A stretch of DNA of 64,000 nucleotides, taken from positions 124,001 through 188,000 of the forward strand of contig NZ_JAPEMT010000004.1 in NCBI RefSeq assembly GCF_026342435.1. Direction: 5' to 3'. The position numbers were made by a program, and so were the translations under genes. The notes under the pieces were generated by a model that worked only from the letters and a program-made list of their open reading frames with translations, was not told the origin of the DNA and did not search any database. The stretch comes from Streptomyces sp. NBC_00237 (GTDB taxonomy: Bacteria; Actinomycetota; Actinomycetes; Streptomycetales; Streptomycetaceae). Each line of letters begins with the position of its first letter. The first letter of the stretch is position 1. Shown here in pieces: positions 41,341 to 48,631 of this stretch.

Positions 41341-42326
41341 GGAACCCGGAACCGGCGCCGGTACTCCGTCGGCGTCGTGTTCAGGCGACGGCGGAAGGCC
41401 CGCACCAGGGTGTCGGTGGTCCCGAAGCCGCACAGGGACGAGATGCGGTCGAGCGTGGCGTCGGAGGACTCCAGTTCGTGGCGGGCCTTCTCGACGCGCA
41501 TCGACTCGATGTACGCGTGCGGGGTCGTGCCCAGTTCGGTCTTGAACAGGCGGGTCAGGTGCCGGTCGCTGACGTGGGCGTACGCGGCGAGGTCCACGAC
41601 GGTGAGCGGCTCGGAGATGTGGCGCAGGATGTGGTGGCGCAGGTCCTCGATGCGCCGGGTCGTGGAGACCTGCTCCAACGGGACGCTGAACTGGCTCTGG
41701 CCGCTGGAGCGTTTGAGGTACATCACGAGCTGGCGGGCCACGCGCAGCGCGACGGCCTCCCCGAGGTCGTCGGCGATCAGGGCGAGGGAGAGGTCGAGGC
41801 AGGCGCTGATCCCGGCGCCGGTCCACACGTTGCCCTCGCGGATGAAGATCGGGTCGGCGTCGACCTTCACCTCCGGATGGTCGGCGGCCAGTTGCTGCGC
41901 GGTCGACCAGTGCGTGGTGGCCCGTTTGCCGTCGAGCAGCCCGGCGGCGGCGAGCAGATGCGCCCCGACGCACACCGAGGTGATCCGGCGCGTCCGCGCG
42001 GCGAGCGCCTTCACCCGATCGACCAGTGCGGGGTCGACGAGGGGGTGGACCCGCCCGTCGTCGTCGACCTCGACCGCACCCGGGACGATGAGCGTGTCGA
42101 TGCCGCGTGCCGCGACCTCGTCGAAGGTGAGGTCCGGCAGGACGCGGACACCGGCGCCGGTGGTGACCGGGTCCATGGTCTCGGCCGCGAGGACCACGTG
42201 GTAGCCGGCCGCGTCCGCGGTCTCCCGGCGGGCCAGTGCGAATACCTCCGGCGGCCCGGTGACGTCGAGCAGGTCCACGTCCTCGAAGATCACGATCACG
42301 ATGAGCCGTCTCGCGGTGTCCGCCAT
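41328..42326 (-). CDS. GlxA-type AraC-family regulator with DJ-1/PfpI domain
   Basis: 332 residues. The N-terminal half (1-190) is a class I glutamine-amidotransferase-like domain: IVIFEDVDLLDVTGPPEVFA, and the nucleophile-elbow position in TSVCVGAHLLAAAG (Cys present). The C-terminal part (about 225-325) has two AraC helix-turn-helix units: LTVVDLAAYAHVSDRHLTRLFKTELG and LDRISSLCGFGTTDTLVRAFRRRL. Such regulators sense small amide, amine or nucleobase-like molecules. It is divergent from two isochorismatase-family genes and is their likely regulator. Its leader carries four 12-bp repeats. Confidence 0.9.
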   Translation of the reverse strand: MADTARRLIVIVIFEDVDLLDVTGPPEVFALARRETADAAGYHVVLAAETMDPVTTGAGVRVLPDLTFDEVAARGIDTLIVPGAVEVDDDGRVHPLVDPALVDRVKALAARTRRITSVCVGAHLLAAAGLLDGKRATTHWSTAQQLAADHPEVKVDADPIFIREGNVWTGAGISACLDLSLALIADDLGEAVALRVARQLVMYLKRSSGQSQFSVPLEQVSTTRRIEDLRHHILRHISEPLTVVDLAAYAHVSDRHLTRLFKTELGTTPHAYIESMRVEKARHELESSDATLDRISSLCGFGTTDTLVRAFRRRLNTTPTEYRRRFRVPQVP

Positions 42327-42348
42327 GCTTCCCCCTGCTGTCGCTTCC

Positions 42349-42396
42349 GCTGTGCCGTCCGCTGGGGCGTCCGGTGTGCCGTCCGATGTGCCGTCC
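42349..42396 (-). repeat. Four 12-bp tandem repeats in the glxA-type gene leader
   Basis: Units GCTGTGCCGTCC, GCTGGGGCGTCC, GGTGTGCCGTCC and GATGTGCCGTCC run without gaps between the AraC gene start and the shared promoter region. Confidence 0.85.
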
Positions 42397-42432
42397 GGCC
42401 CCAGGTCGGTATCTGCATGTTAGACGTCATTG

Positions 42433-42438
42433 TTGACA
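42433..42438 (+). promoter_or_regulatory. TTGACA -35 element upstream of the isochorismatase genes
   Basis: A consensus TTGACA lies 101 bp before ATG 42539, preceded by GACGTC. The matching -10 is weak (TAGCGT at 42453-42458 is too close), which suits an activator-dependent promoter. Confidence 0.35.
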
Positions 42439-42538
42439 TCGCCTCCAGCTCGTAGCGTTGTGGACACAGCCCCCCAGACCGGCAGGACCGGGGACGCGGG
42501 CTGTGTCTCTCCCTACGCGACACAAAGGCGGTACACCC

Positions 42539-43123
42539 ATGTCCAGGACCACGCTGCGCGAGCTGAACGGCTTCGACCAGACGCCCGCGACGCTGGCCGA
42601 GTCGACGCTCATCCTGATCGACTTCCAGAACACCTACACCCAGGGCGTGATGGAACTCGACGGATGGGAGGAGTCCCTCGAAGCCGCCGCGCAGCTCCTG
42701 GCCCGAGCCCGCGCGGCAGGCACGAAGATCGTGCACGTCATCAACGACGGCGGGGAGGGGACCCCGTACGACATCCGGGTGGAGATCGGCCAGATCCACC
42801 CGAAGGTCGCCCCGGTGGACGGCGAGCCGGTCGTCGTCAAGCAGGTCCCGAACGCGTTCGTCGGGACAGAGCTGGCGAGTCACCTCACGGAAGGCCAGGA
42901 CGTCGTCGTCGCGGGGTGGATGACCCACATGTGCGTCGCGTTCACGGCGCAGGGCGCGTTCCTGAACGGCAACCGCCCCACGGTCGCCGCCGACGCCACC
43001 GCCACCCGCTCGCTGCCCGTCGCGGGCACCGCCGTCCCGGCCGAGCAGGTGCACCAGGGCGCCCTCGCCACCATCGCCGACCTGTACGGGGTCGTCGTCG
43101 CCTCCCAGAAGGAGATCAACTGA
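42539..43123 (+). CDS. Cytosolic cysteine hydrolase (isochorismatase family)
   Basis: 194 residues from ATG 42539. The catalytic triad is intact: Asp28 in LILIDFQN, Lys101 in VVVKQVPNAF and Cys132 in THMCVAF. The family covers nicotinamidases, N-carbamoylsarcosine amidases and isochorismatases; the true isochorismatase lacks the cysteine, so an amide or imide hydrolase is more likely. It has no signal peptide. Its stop overlaps the start of a lipoprotein paralogue (TGATG). Regulated, by position, by the divergent GlxA-type regulator. Confidence 0.9.
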   Translation: MSRTTLRELNGFDQTPATLAESTLILIDFQNTYTQGVMELDGWEESLEAAAQLLARARAAGTKIVHVINDGGEGTPYDIRVEIGQIHPKVAPVDGEPVVVKQVPNAFVGTELASHLTEGQDVVVAGWMTHMCVAFTAQGAFLNGNRPTVAADATATRSLPVAGTAVPAEQVHQGALATIADLYGVVVASQKEIN

Positions 43124-43863
43124 TGAAGCCGCTGCGTACGCTCGTCGCCCTGGGCGCCACCGCTCTGCTCGCCGTCACCGTGACCGCGTGCGGTGGGGAG
43201 ACCCAGGCCGCCACCAGCACCGACCGGCAGGACAAGAAGGCGTCGCCGACCGCCGCGCCGACCGCCGGGGAGAACGTCGCGAAGAACACCACGACGCTGC
43301 GTCAGCTCATGAAGCTCGACGAAACCCCGGCGACGCTGTCCAACGCCGCGCTGGTCCTCGTCGACTACCAGAACGTCTACACCGGCGGCCCGATGGAACT
43401 CACCGGCTGGAAAGAGGCGGTGAACAGCACCAAGGCCCTGCTGGAACGGGCCCGCAAGGCCAAGACGCCGGTGATCCACATCGTCGAGAAGGGCTACGAC
43501 CTCACGTCGAAGGCCGGACAGATCATTCCGGCGCTCAAGCCCGCCAAGGGCGAGGCCGTCGTCGAGAAGGCCGTCCCCAACGGCTTCCACGACACGAACC
43601 TCAACGAGCAGCTCAAGAAGACCGGCCGCAAGAACGTCATCATCGCCGGTTTTATGACGCACATGTGCACCCTGTTCACCACCGAGGGCGCCGTCTACAA
43701 CGGCTACAACCCGACCGTGGTGGGCGACGCCTCCGCGACCCGGCCGCTGCCGGTCAAGGGCAACCCCAACGGCATCCCCGCGAAGCAGGTCCACGAGGCC
43801 GCGCTCGCCACGATCCAGGACCGCTTCGGCGTGGTCGTCCCGCAGCAGAGCGACATCAAGTAA
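43123..43863 (+). CDS. Lipoprotein isochorismatase-family hydrolase
   Basis: 246 residues from ATG 43123. A lipoprotein signal peptide ends in the lipobox VTAC with Cys23, followed by a Thr/Lys/Ala-rich spacer (24-60) and a complete cysteine-hydrolase domain with the same triad as the upstream gene (Asp in LVLVDYQN, Lys in VVEKAVPNGF, Cys in FMTHMCTLF). The body is clearly paralogous to the cytosolic protein, so the same or a related substrate may be attacked outside the membrane. An export-targeted member of this normally cytosolic family is unusual. Confidence 0.9.
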   Translation: MKPLRTLVALGATALLAVTVTACGGETQAATSTDRQDKKASPTAAPTAGENVAKNTTTLRQLMKLDETPATLSNAALVLVDYQNVYTGGPMELTGWKEAVNSTKALLERARKAKTPVIHIVEKGYDLTSKAGQIIPALKPAKGEAVVEKAVPNGFHDTNLNEQLKKTGRKNVIIAGFMTHMCTLFTTEGAVYNGYNPTVVGDASATRPLPVKGNPNGIPAKQVHEAALATIQDRFGVVVPQQSDIK

Positions 43864-43880
43864 CGCTCGAATCATCTGAC

Positions 43881-43922
43881 TTCGGCGTGGGCAGGGAATA
43901 TCTGTTCTCTGCCCACGCCGAA
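43881..43922 (+). terminator. Terminator after the isochorismatase pair
   Basis: TTCGGCGTGGGCAG (43881-43894) and CTGCCCACGCCGAA (43909-43922) are perfect 14-bp arms, extendable by four pairs into the loop. Confidence 0.85.
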
Positions 43923-43962
43923 GGGCGCGCCCTACCGCGCCCGTAAACCCCACACCCCCACT

Positions 43963-44011
43963 CCCCCCATCCCCCCATGTGAAGGTCCCCCCATGAATGC
44001 GATCCCCCCAT
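43963..44011 (+). repeat. Four CCCCCCAT motifs in the leader of the Tat-type secreted protein
   Basis: CCCCCCAT occurs at 43963, 43971, 43987 and 44004. Three of the copies are 16-17 nt apart. They lie between a terminator and a gene start. Confidence 0.7.
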
Positions 44012-44060
44012 CAAAGAACCGCAAGAAACAGATCAGCAAGACCCCATGGAGAAAACGAAG

Positions 44061-45185
44061 ATGGCTACCCGCAGAGGCTTCATAGGCAGCGCCACCGGTA
44101 TCGGTACGGCCGCTTTGCTCGGCTACTCCGCCTCGCCGAGCTACGCGGACGTCCCGCCGGTCGACGCCGGTGCCGAGGCGGTGAGCCAGCAGACGGCACG
44201 GTCGTCGATGCTCGCCGTCAATGCCGGGATGCGCACCAACTACGCCACCCTCAAAGCGGAGTTGATCAAGCATCTCTCCCCCGTGGTCGTCGTGCAGAAC
44301 GACGCCAAGGGCGGCCGGTTCACCCTCGTGACCAAGGACGGCCAGGAGTCCACCAACCCCGTGTCGGAGACGTTCGAGCTGGCGAAGTCCATCGCTCACG
44401 TCCCGCTCGGCATCTTCTCGGTGATCGCCTCCTACCTGGCGGACAAGATCCCGAACCTGCCCAACGCGAACCGCATCGACCCCCACGACCTCGTCATGGT
44501 GGCGTTCAACGACGACAAGTCCACCGCGTGGATCCCGCCGCTCCAGGCGTACGCCACCCGGCTCACCACGGCCCGCCGCCAGCTCGCCTCCGCCGGTCTG
44601 CCCCCGGCGCTGGCCACGTCCTGCGGCAACATCCTCACCGGCGGCCTGAAGTTCATCAACGCCTCGATCACGGCCAAGACGTTCGACATGGCGTCGTTCG
44701 AGGCGTTCTCCGGCAGCGTGTACCCGGACATCCGCGTCAACATGGAGCACGCCTCGCAGGCCCAGATCAGCGGCGTGCAGACCATCATGAAGACCTGGCG
44801 CGCCAAGGTCGGCGAGGCGGCGTGGGCCGACCTGTACTGCGTGGTCCTGTCGCAGTGGACCACGAGCCTCCTCAACCAGAACACCATCATCCTCAAGGAC
44901 TGCATGAACGCGGCGAAGGTCGCCACCCACCTGATCGACCTGCCGGGCCTGGAGCCGCCCGTGGACCCGATCTTCACCGCGCTCGACAACCTCGCGCGGA
45001 TCGTGCAGGACAACGTCGCCGCCGAGATGGTCTTCCCCAAGGACACGAAGGTCGCCGACGCGCTGAAGGGCCAGCAGGACCTGCTGTCCGACGAGATCCT
45101 CAACCAGCTCGGCAAAACGACCACCCTGAAGGCCACACCCAGCTACAACACGGTCGCCTCGGGGGTGTGCCCGGTCCCTCACTAG
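44061..45185 (+). CDS. Tat-type secreted protein of unknown function
   Basis: 374 residues from ATG 44061, set by GGAG at 44048-44051 with 9-nt spacing; ATG 44046 adds five residues. The N-terminus MATRRGFIGSATGIGTAALLG has a twin-arginine motif (RRGFIG) and a short hydrophobic core with cleavage after SYA, so it should be folded before export. The mature part is mostly helical with four cysteines (SCGN, YCV, DCMN, GVCPVPH) and no recognised domain or catalytic motif. Transcribed alone. Confidence 0.75.
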   Translation: MATRRGFIGSATGIGTAALLGYSASPSYADVPPVDAGAEAVSQQTARSSMLAVNAGMRTNYATLKAELIKHLSPVVVVQNDAKGGRFTLVTKDGQESTNPVSETFELAKSIAHVPLGIFSVIASYLADKIPNLPNANRIDPHDLVMVAFNDDKSTAWIPPLQAYATRLTTARRQLASAGLPPALATSCGNILTGGLKFINASITAKTFDMASFEAFSGSVYPDIRVNMEHASQAQISGVQTIMKTWRAKVGEAAWADLYCVVLSQWTTSLLNQNTIILKDCMNAAKVATHLIDLPGLEPPVDPIFTALDNLARIVQDNVAAEMVFPKDTKVADALKGQQDLLSDEILNQLGKTTTLKATPSYNTVASGVCPVPH

Positions 45186-45190
45186 TACTT

Positions 45191-45235
45191 CCAGCCGTAC
45201 GTCACCCAGTCGTACGTCCTCCAGCCGTACCTCAG
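45191..45235. repeat. Three 15-bp tandem repeats
   Basis: CCAGCCGTACGTCAC, CCAGTCGTACGTCCT and CCAGCCGTACCTCAG follow one another in the 3' region between convergent genes. Confidence 0.8.
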
Positions 45236-45280
45236 CGGAGCGGCTCGGGACGTCTGGGCGTCGCTCCGGCTCCCGGGGAT

Positions 45281-45322
45281 GCGCGTACCCCGCCGTCGTG
45301 GTCACGACGGCGGGGTACGCGC
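45281..45322. terminator. Bidirectional terminator, 20-bp arms
   Basis: Positions 45281-45300 and 45303-45322 are exact inverse complements with a 2-nt centre; it serves the convergent genes ending at 45185 and 45360. Confidence 0.85.
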
Positions 45323-45359
45323 ATCAGCTCCCGGCCCCACCAGGGCCGTCAGCGTCGGG

Positions 45360-46193
45360 TCACTTCGCCAGGAAGGCGAGGAGGGCCTGGGTGACTTCCT
45401 GGGCGTGGGTCCACAGCAGGCCGTGCGGGGCGCCGTCGATGACGACGTAATCGGCCTGCGGAAGTGCCTGGTGGAAGAGGTCTCCGGTGGCCTCGATGGG
45501 CAGGATGCGGTCGGCGGTGCCGTGCAGGATCAGTGCCGGGACGTCGATCTTGAGCAGGTCGGCGCGGAAGTCGGTGGACCAGGTCGCCACGCAGGCCAGG
45601 GAGGCGTAGGCGGAGGCTCCGGCGGCGACGTTCCAGCTGTTGCGGACGGCCTCCTCGCTGATGCGGGTGCCGAGGTTCTCGTCGAGGTTGTAGAAGTTCT
45701 CGTAGAACGCGGTGAAGTAGGCGTAGCGGTCGGCGGTGACGGCCTCTTCGATGTCCTGGAAGACGGCACCGTCGACGCCGCCCGGGTTGTCGGCGGTCTT
45801 GAGGAGGAAGGGTTCGAGGGAGGCCAGGAAGGCGGCCTTGGCGATCCGGGCGGAACCGTAGGTGCCCAGGTAGCGGCCGACCTCGCCGGTGCCCATGGAG
45901 AAACCGACCAGGACGACGTCGTTGAGGTCGAGGGTCTCCAGGACCGTGTTCAGGTCGGCGGCGAAGGTGTCGTAGTCGTAGCCGGTGGTGGGCTGGCTGG
46001 AGCGGCCGAAACCGCGCCGGTCGTACGTGATCACGCGGTGTCCGGCGGCCAGCAGGGCGGCGGACTGCTTCTCCCAGGAGTGGCCGTCGAGCGGGTAGCC
46101 GTGGATCAGCACGACGGGCTGGCCGGTGCCGTGGTCCTCGTAGTACAGCTCGATGCTGGTCGAGTTCTCCTGGCCAACGGTGATGAACGCCAT
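45360..46193 (-). CDS. Non-heme (cofactor-free) haloperoxidase-type alpha/beta hydrolase
   Basis: 277 residues. Oxyanion HGYPLDGHSW, nucleophile Ser99 in GFSMGTGE, acid Asp in HGTADRILP and base His in GAPHGLLWTHA give a complete triad in the order of Streptomyces bromoperoxidase A2/chloroperoxidase L enzymes. These are serine esterases that form peracids in acetate, hence the peroxidase name; the natural role is probably ester or lactone hydrolysis. No signal peptide. Its start is 67 bp upstream of a secreted hydrolase's stop on the same strand. Confidence 0.9.
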   Translation of the reverse strand: MAFITVGQENSTSIELYYEDHGTGQPVVLIHGYPLDGHSWEKQSAALLAAGHRVITYDRRGFGRSSQPTTGYDYDTFAADLNTVLETLDLNDVVLVGFSMGTGEVGRYLGTYGSARIAKAAFLASLEPFLLKTADNPGGVDGAVFQDIEEAVTADRYAYFTAFYENFYNLDENLGTRISEEAVRNSWNVAAGASAYASLACVATWSTDFRADLLKIDVPALILHGTADRILPIEATGDLFHQALPQADYVVIDGAPHGLLWTHAQEVTQALLAFLAK

Positions 46194-46285
46194 GGTGGTT
46201 ACTGCCTTTCGGTGGGAAGTGCGTCGGGTGTCTGCTGGTGCGTGCCCGGGCGGGCACGGCTGTGGTGAAGGGGCGGGGCGGCCGG

Positions 46286-47125
46286 TCAGCGGACCGTGCG
46301 GGCCGCTTGCTGGACGATGCGGGCGACGGCCTCCGGCCGGGATACGGACACCGCGTGCGACGCGTCGACGACCGTGGTGCGGGAGCGGGCGCGGGCCGAC
46401 ATGTAACGCTGGGCCTCCACGGGGATGTTGAGGTCCTCGGTGGTGACCAGCGACCAGGAGGGAATCGTCTTCCAGGCGGCCTTCGTCGACTTCTCCTCCA
46501 GCGCCGCCGCGGCGATCGGACGCTGCCCCGCCGCCATGAGCCCGGCCTTGTCCTTCGGCACGTCCGCGGCGAACTGGGCGCGGAACTTCTCCGGCTTGAT
46601 GTACACGTCCGCGCCCTGACTGCCGTCGGGCAGCGCGTAGTTGACCGGCTCGACGGCCTGGCCGAGGGTGCTGCCGGGGAACTTGTTCGTCAGCCCGAGC
46701 GAGCTCTCGCCCGCGTCGGGCAGGAACGCGGCGATGTAGACCAGCGCCTTCACCTTGTCCTCCAGACCCGCGGCGGCCTGACTGATGACGGTGCCGCCGT
46801 AGGAGTGACCGACCAGGACGACCGGACCTTCGATGTGGCCGACGACACTGCGGAGGTACGCGGCGTCGGTCGCCGGGCCGCGCAGCGGGTTGGCGGCGGC
46901 CACCACGGGGTAGCCCGCACGCTGTAGCCGGGTGACGACGCCGTCCCAGCTCGCGGCGTCGGCGAACGCCCCGTGTTCCAGCACGATCGTCGGGCGTACC
47001 GGCTGGTGGGACGCCGCACCGGCGGCACCGGCCGCACCGGGCAGGGTGGCGGCGGCCACGGAAAGACCCAGGGCCGCTGCGGCAGCGAGCAGGGCGGATC
47101 GGCGGGTCGGACGGGTGATACGCAT
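46286..47125 (-). CDS. Secreted alpha/beta hydrolase, EstC / methylesterase-like
   Basis: 279 residues. The signal peptide (1-38) contains RRSALLAAAAALG and may use Tat or Sec. The mature enzyme has LEHGAFADAASWDGV (oxyanion), Ser108 in GHSYGG, and the terminal histidine in DASHAVSVSRPE, as in the EstC/plant methylesterase-like branch. Upstream on its strand is a perfect 23-bp duplication (47144-47189). It may form a unit with the haloperoxidase-type hydrolase at 45360. Confidence 0.87.
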   Translation of the reverse strand: MRITRPTRRSALLAAAAALGLSVAAATLPGAAGAAGAASHQPVRPTIVLEHGAFADAASWDGVVTRLQRAGYPVVAAANPLRGPATDAAYLRSVVGHIEGPVVLVGHSYGGTVISQAAAGLEDKVKALVYIAAFLPDAGESSLGLTNKFPGSTLGQAVEPVNYALPDGSQGADVYIKPEKFRAQFAADVPKDKAGLMAAGQRPIAAAALEEKSTKAAWKTIPSWSLVTTEDLNIPVEAQRYMSARARSRTTVVDASHAVSVSRPEAVARIVQQAARTVR

Positions 47126-47143
47126 GCGGGTATGTCCTTCTTC

Positions 47144-47189
47144 TTCGACCGGGGTGGAGCGTCTTGTTCGACCGGGGTGGAGCGTCTTG
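47144..47189 (-). repeat. Perfect 23-bp tandem duplication upstream of the secreted hydrolase
   Basis: Positions 47144-47166 and 47167-47189 are identical and lie 18 bp before the hydrolase start, in its 5' leader or promoter. Confidence 0.9.
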
Positions 47190-47267
47190 CGTTCTGTCCT
47201 ACGAGGAGAGGACGGGATCGGTTCACCCTGCGAACGGAATGATTTTTCGCGGGTCCTGGCCGGGGGC

Positions 47268-48416
47268 TCAGTCCGTGGAGCCCAGGACGTCGTAGACCTG
47301 CCTCAGGTAGCCGAGGGTGCGCTCCGAGCCGAGGATTCCGTCGCCCAGCCGGTTCATCGCGTACGAGAACGTGACGCGCCGGTCGAGGTCCATCACGACG
47401 ATCGAACCGCCCCGGCCGACCCAGAAGCAGACCCTGCCGGTGGGCAGGTGCGGCATCGTCCGCGCGTCGGCGAGCGCGAAGCCCATGCCCCAGCGCACGG
47501 GAACGCCCAGGAACAGGTCGACTCCGTCGGCCTGTACGTCGAAGATCTTGTCCACGGTGTCGGCGGAGAGAAGCTGATGGCCGTTGACCCGGCCGCTTCG
47601 TGAGACGGCGGAGAGGGCACGGGCCAGACCTCGTGCGTTTCCGTGGCCGTTGACGGCGCCGAGTTCGGCCCGGCGCCACCGCGACGTGTCGACGTGCTCG
47701 TCCCGGGCGGGGCTGCCGAGCAACGTCCTGGTGAAGATCCCCTCGGGATCGAGACCGGCCGGCATGCCGGAGAGCGGGGAGGGGGCCACCGACTCGGCGA
47801 TGCGCGGCCAGTCAGCCTCCCGCGCACCTATCTGGACGTCGGCGCGGGCCGGCCCGGCGATCTCGGTGTCGACGAACTCGGTCAGGGTACGGCCGGTGAC
47901 CCGTCGTACGAGCTCGCCCACCAACTGCCCCTGGGTCTGTACGTGGTAGCCCGAGGCACTGCCCGGCTCCCACCAGGGCGCCTGCGCGGCCAGCCGGGCG
48001 CTCGCGGTCGGCCCGTCGTACAGATCGTCCATGGTGAAGGGCTGCTGCCAGCCGGAGAGCCCCGAGGTGTGTGCCAGGACGTGCCGCACCTCGATGTCCT
48101 GCTTGCCCCGGGCGGCGAACTCGGGCCAGTAGTGCGCGACCGGGCGGTGCAGATCCAGCGCCCCCCGGTCGACGAGGAGCAGGACCGCCAGACTGCTGAG
48201 GGTCTTGGTCGTCGACCACAGGTTCACCACCGTGTCCTGTTCCCACGGAACGGTCCGCGCCTCGTCGGCGTACCCACCCCACAGGTCGACTTCCATCACG
48301 CCGTCGACGTCGACGGCGATCGACGCCCCCAGCTCCTCCCCCGATTCCAGGTGCGCTTCAAGTGCCGCTCGGACCGGTTCGAACCGGTCGGTGCTCGTTC
48401 CTTCGACGGTGATCAT
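47268..48416 (-). CDS. Serine hydrolase, class C beta-lactamase / EstB-like
   Basis: 382 residues from ATG 48414-48416 with GGAGAAG 6-7 nt upstream; an in-frame ATG at 48473 is rejected. The SxxK motif is Ser68-T-T-Lys71, the tyrosine motif is at Tyr157 (SGYHVQTQG) and HTSGL precedes it, as in EstB-type esterases and DD-peptidase-like serine hydrolases. No signal peptide is seen, so beta-lactam resistance is unlikely; cytosolic esterase or transacylase is a better guess. Substrate unknown. Confidence 0.88.
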   Translation of the reverse strand: MITVEGTSTDRFEPVRAALEAHLESGEELGASIAVDVDGVMEVDLWGGYADEARTVPWEQDTVVNLWSTTKTLSSLAVLLLVDRGALDLHRPVAHYWPEFAARGKQDIEVRHVLAHTSGLSGWQQPFTMDDLYDGPTASARLAAQAPWWEPGSASGYHVQTQGQLVGELVRRVTGRTLTEFVDTEIAGPARADVQIGAREADWPRIAESVAPSPLSGMPAGLDPEGIFTRTLLGSPARDEHVDTSRWRRAELGAVNGHGNARGLARALSAVSRSGRVNGHQLLSADTVDKIFDVQADGVDLFLGVPVRWGMGFALADARTMPHLPTGRVCFWVGRGGSIVVMDLDRRVTFSYAMNRLGDGILGSERTLGYLRQVYDVLGSTD

Positions 48417-48631
48417 GTCTTCTTCTCCACTCCGGATGACGGCTGTTCGCTCGCTCAACGGGGAGAACGGCACGCTGGTTCACGCTTCGTCGCAGGTGAG
48501 AGCCCTTCTCAGGCAGGGGAACGGCCGCCTCGCGCCGGTCGCCGCCCTGCTAATGTCCTGTCCGTCGTGCGGAAGGCGGAAGGCGGTGTCCTCGCCGCTC
48601 CGATCACCTGTCCCCTCTCTGTGGGCAGGTC

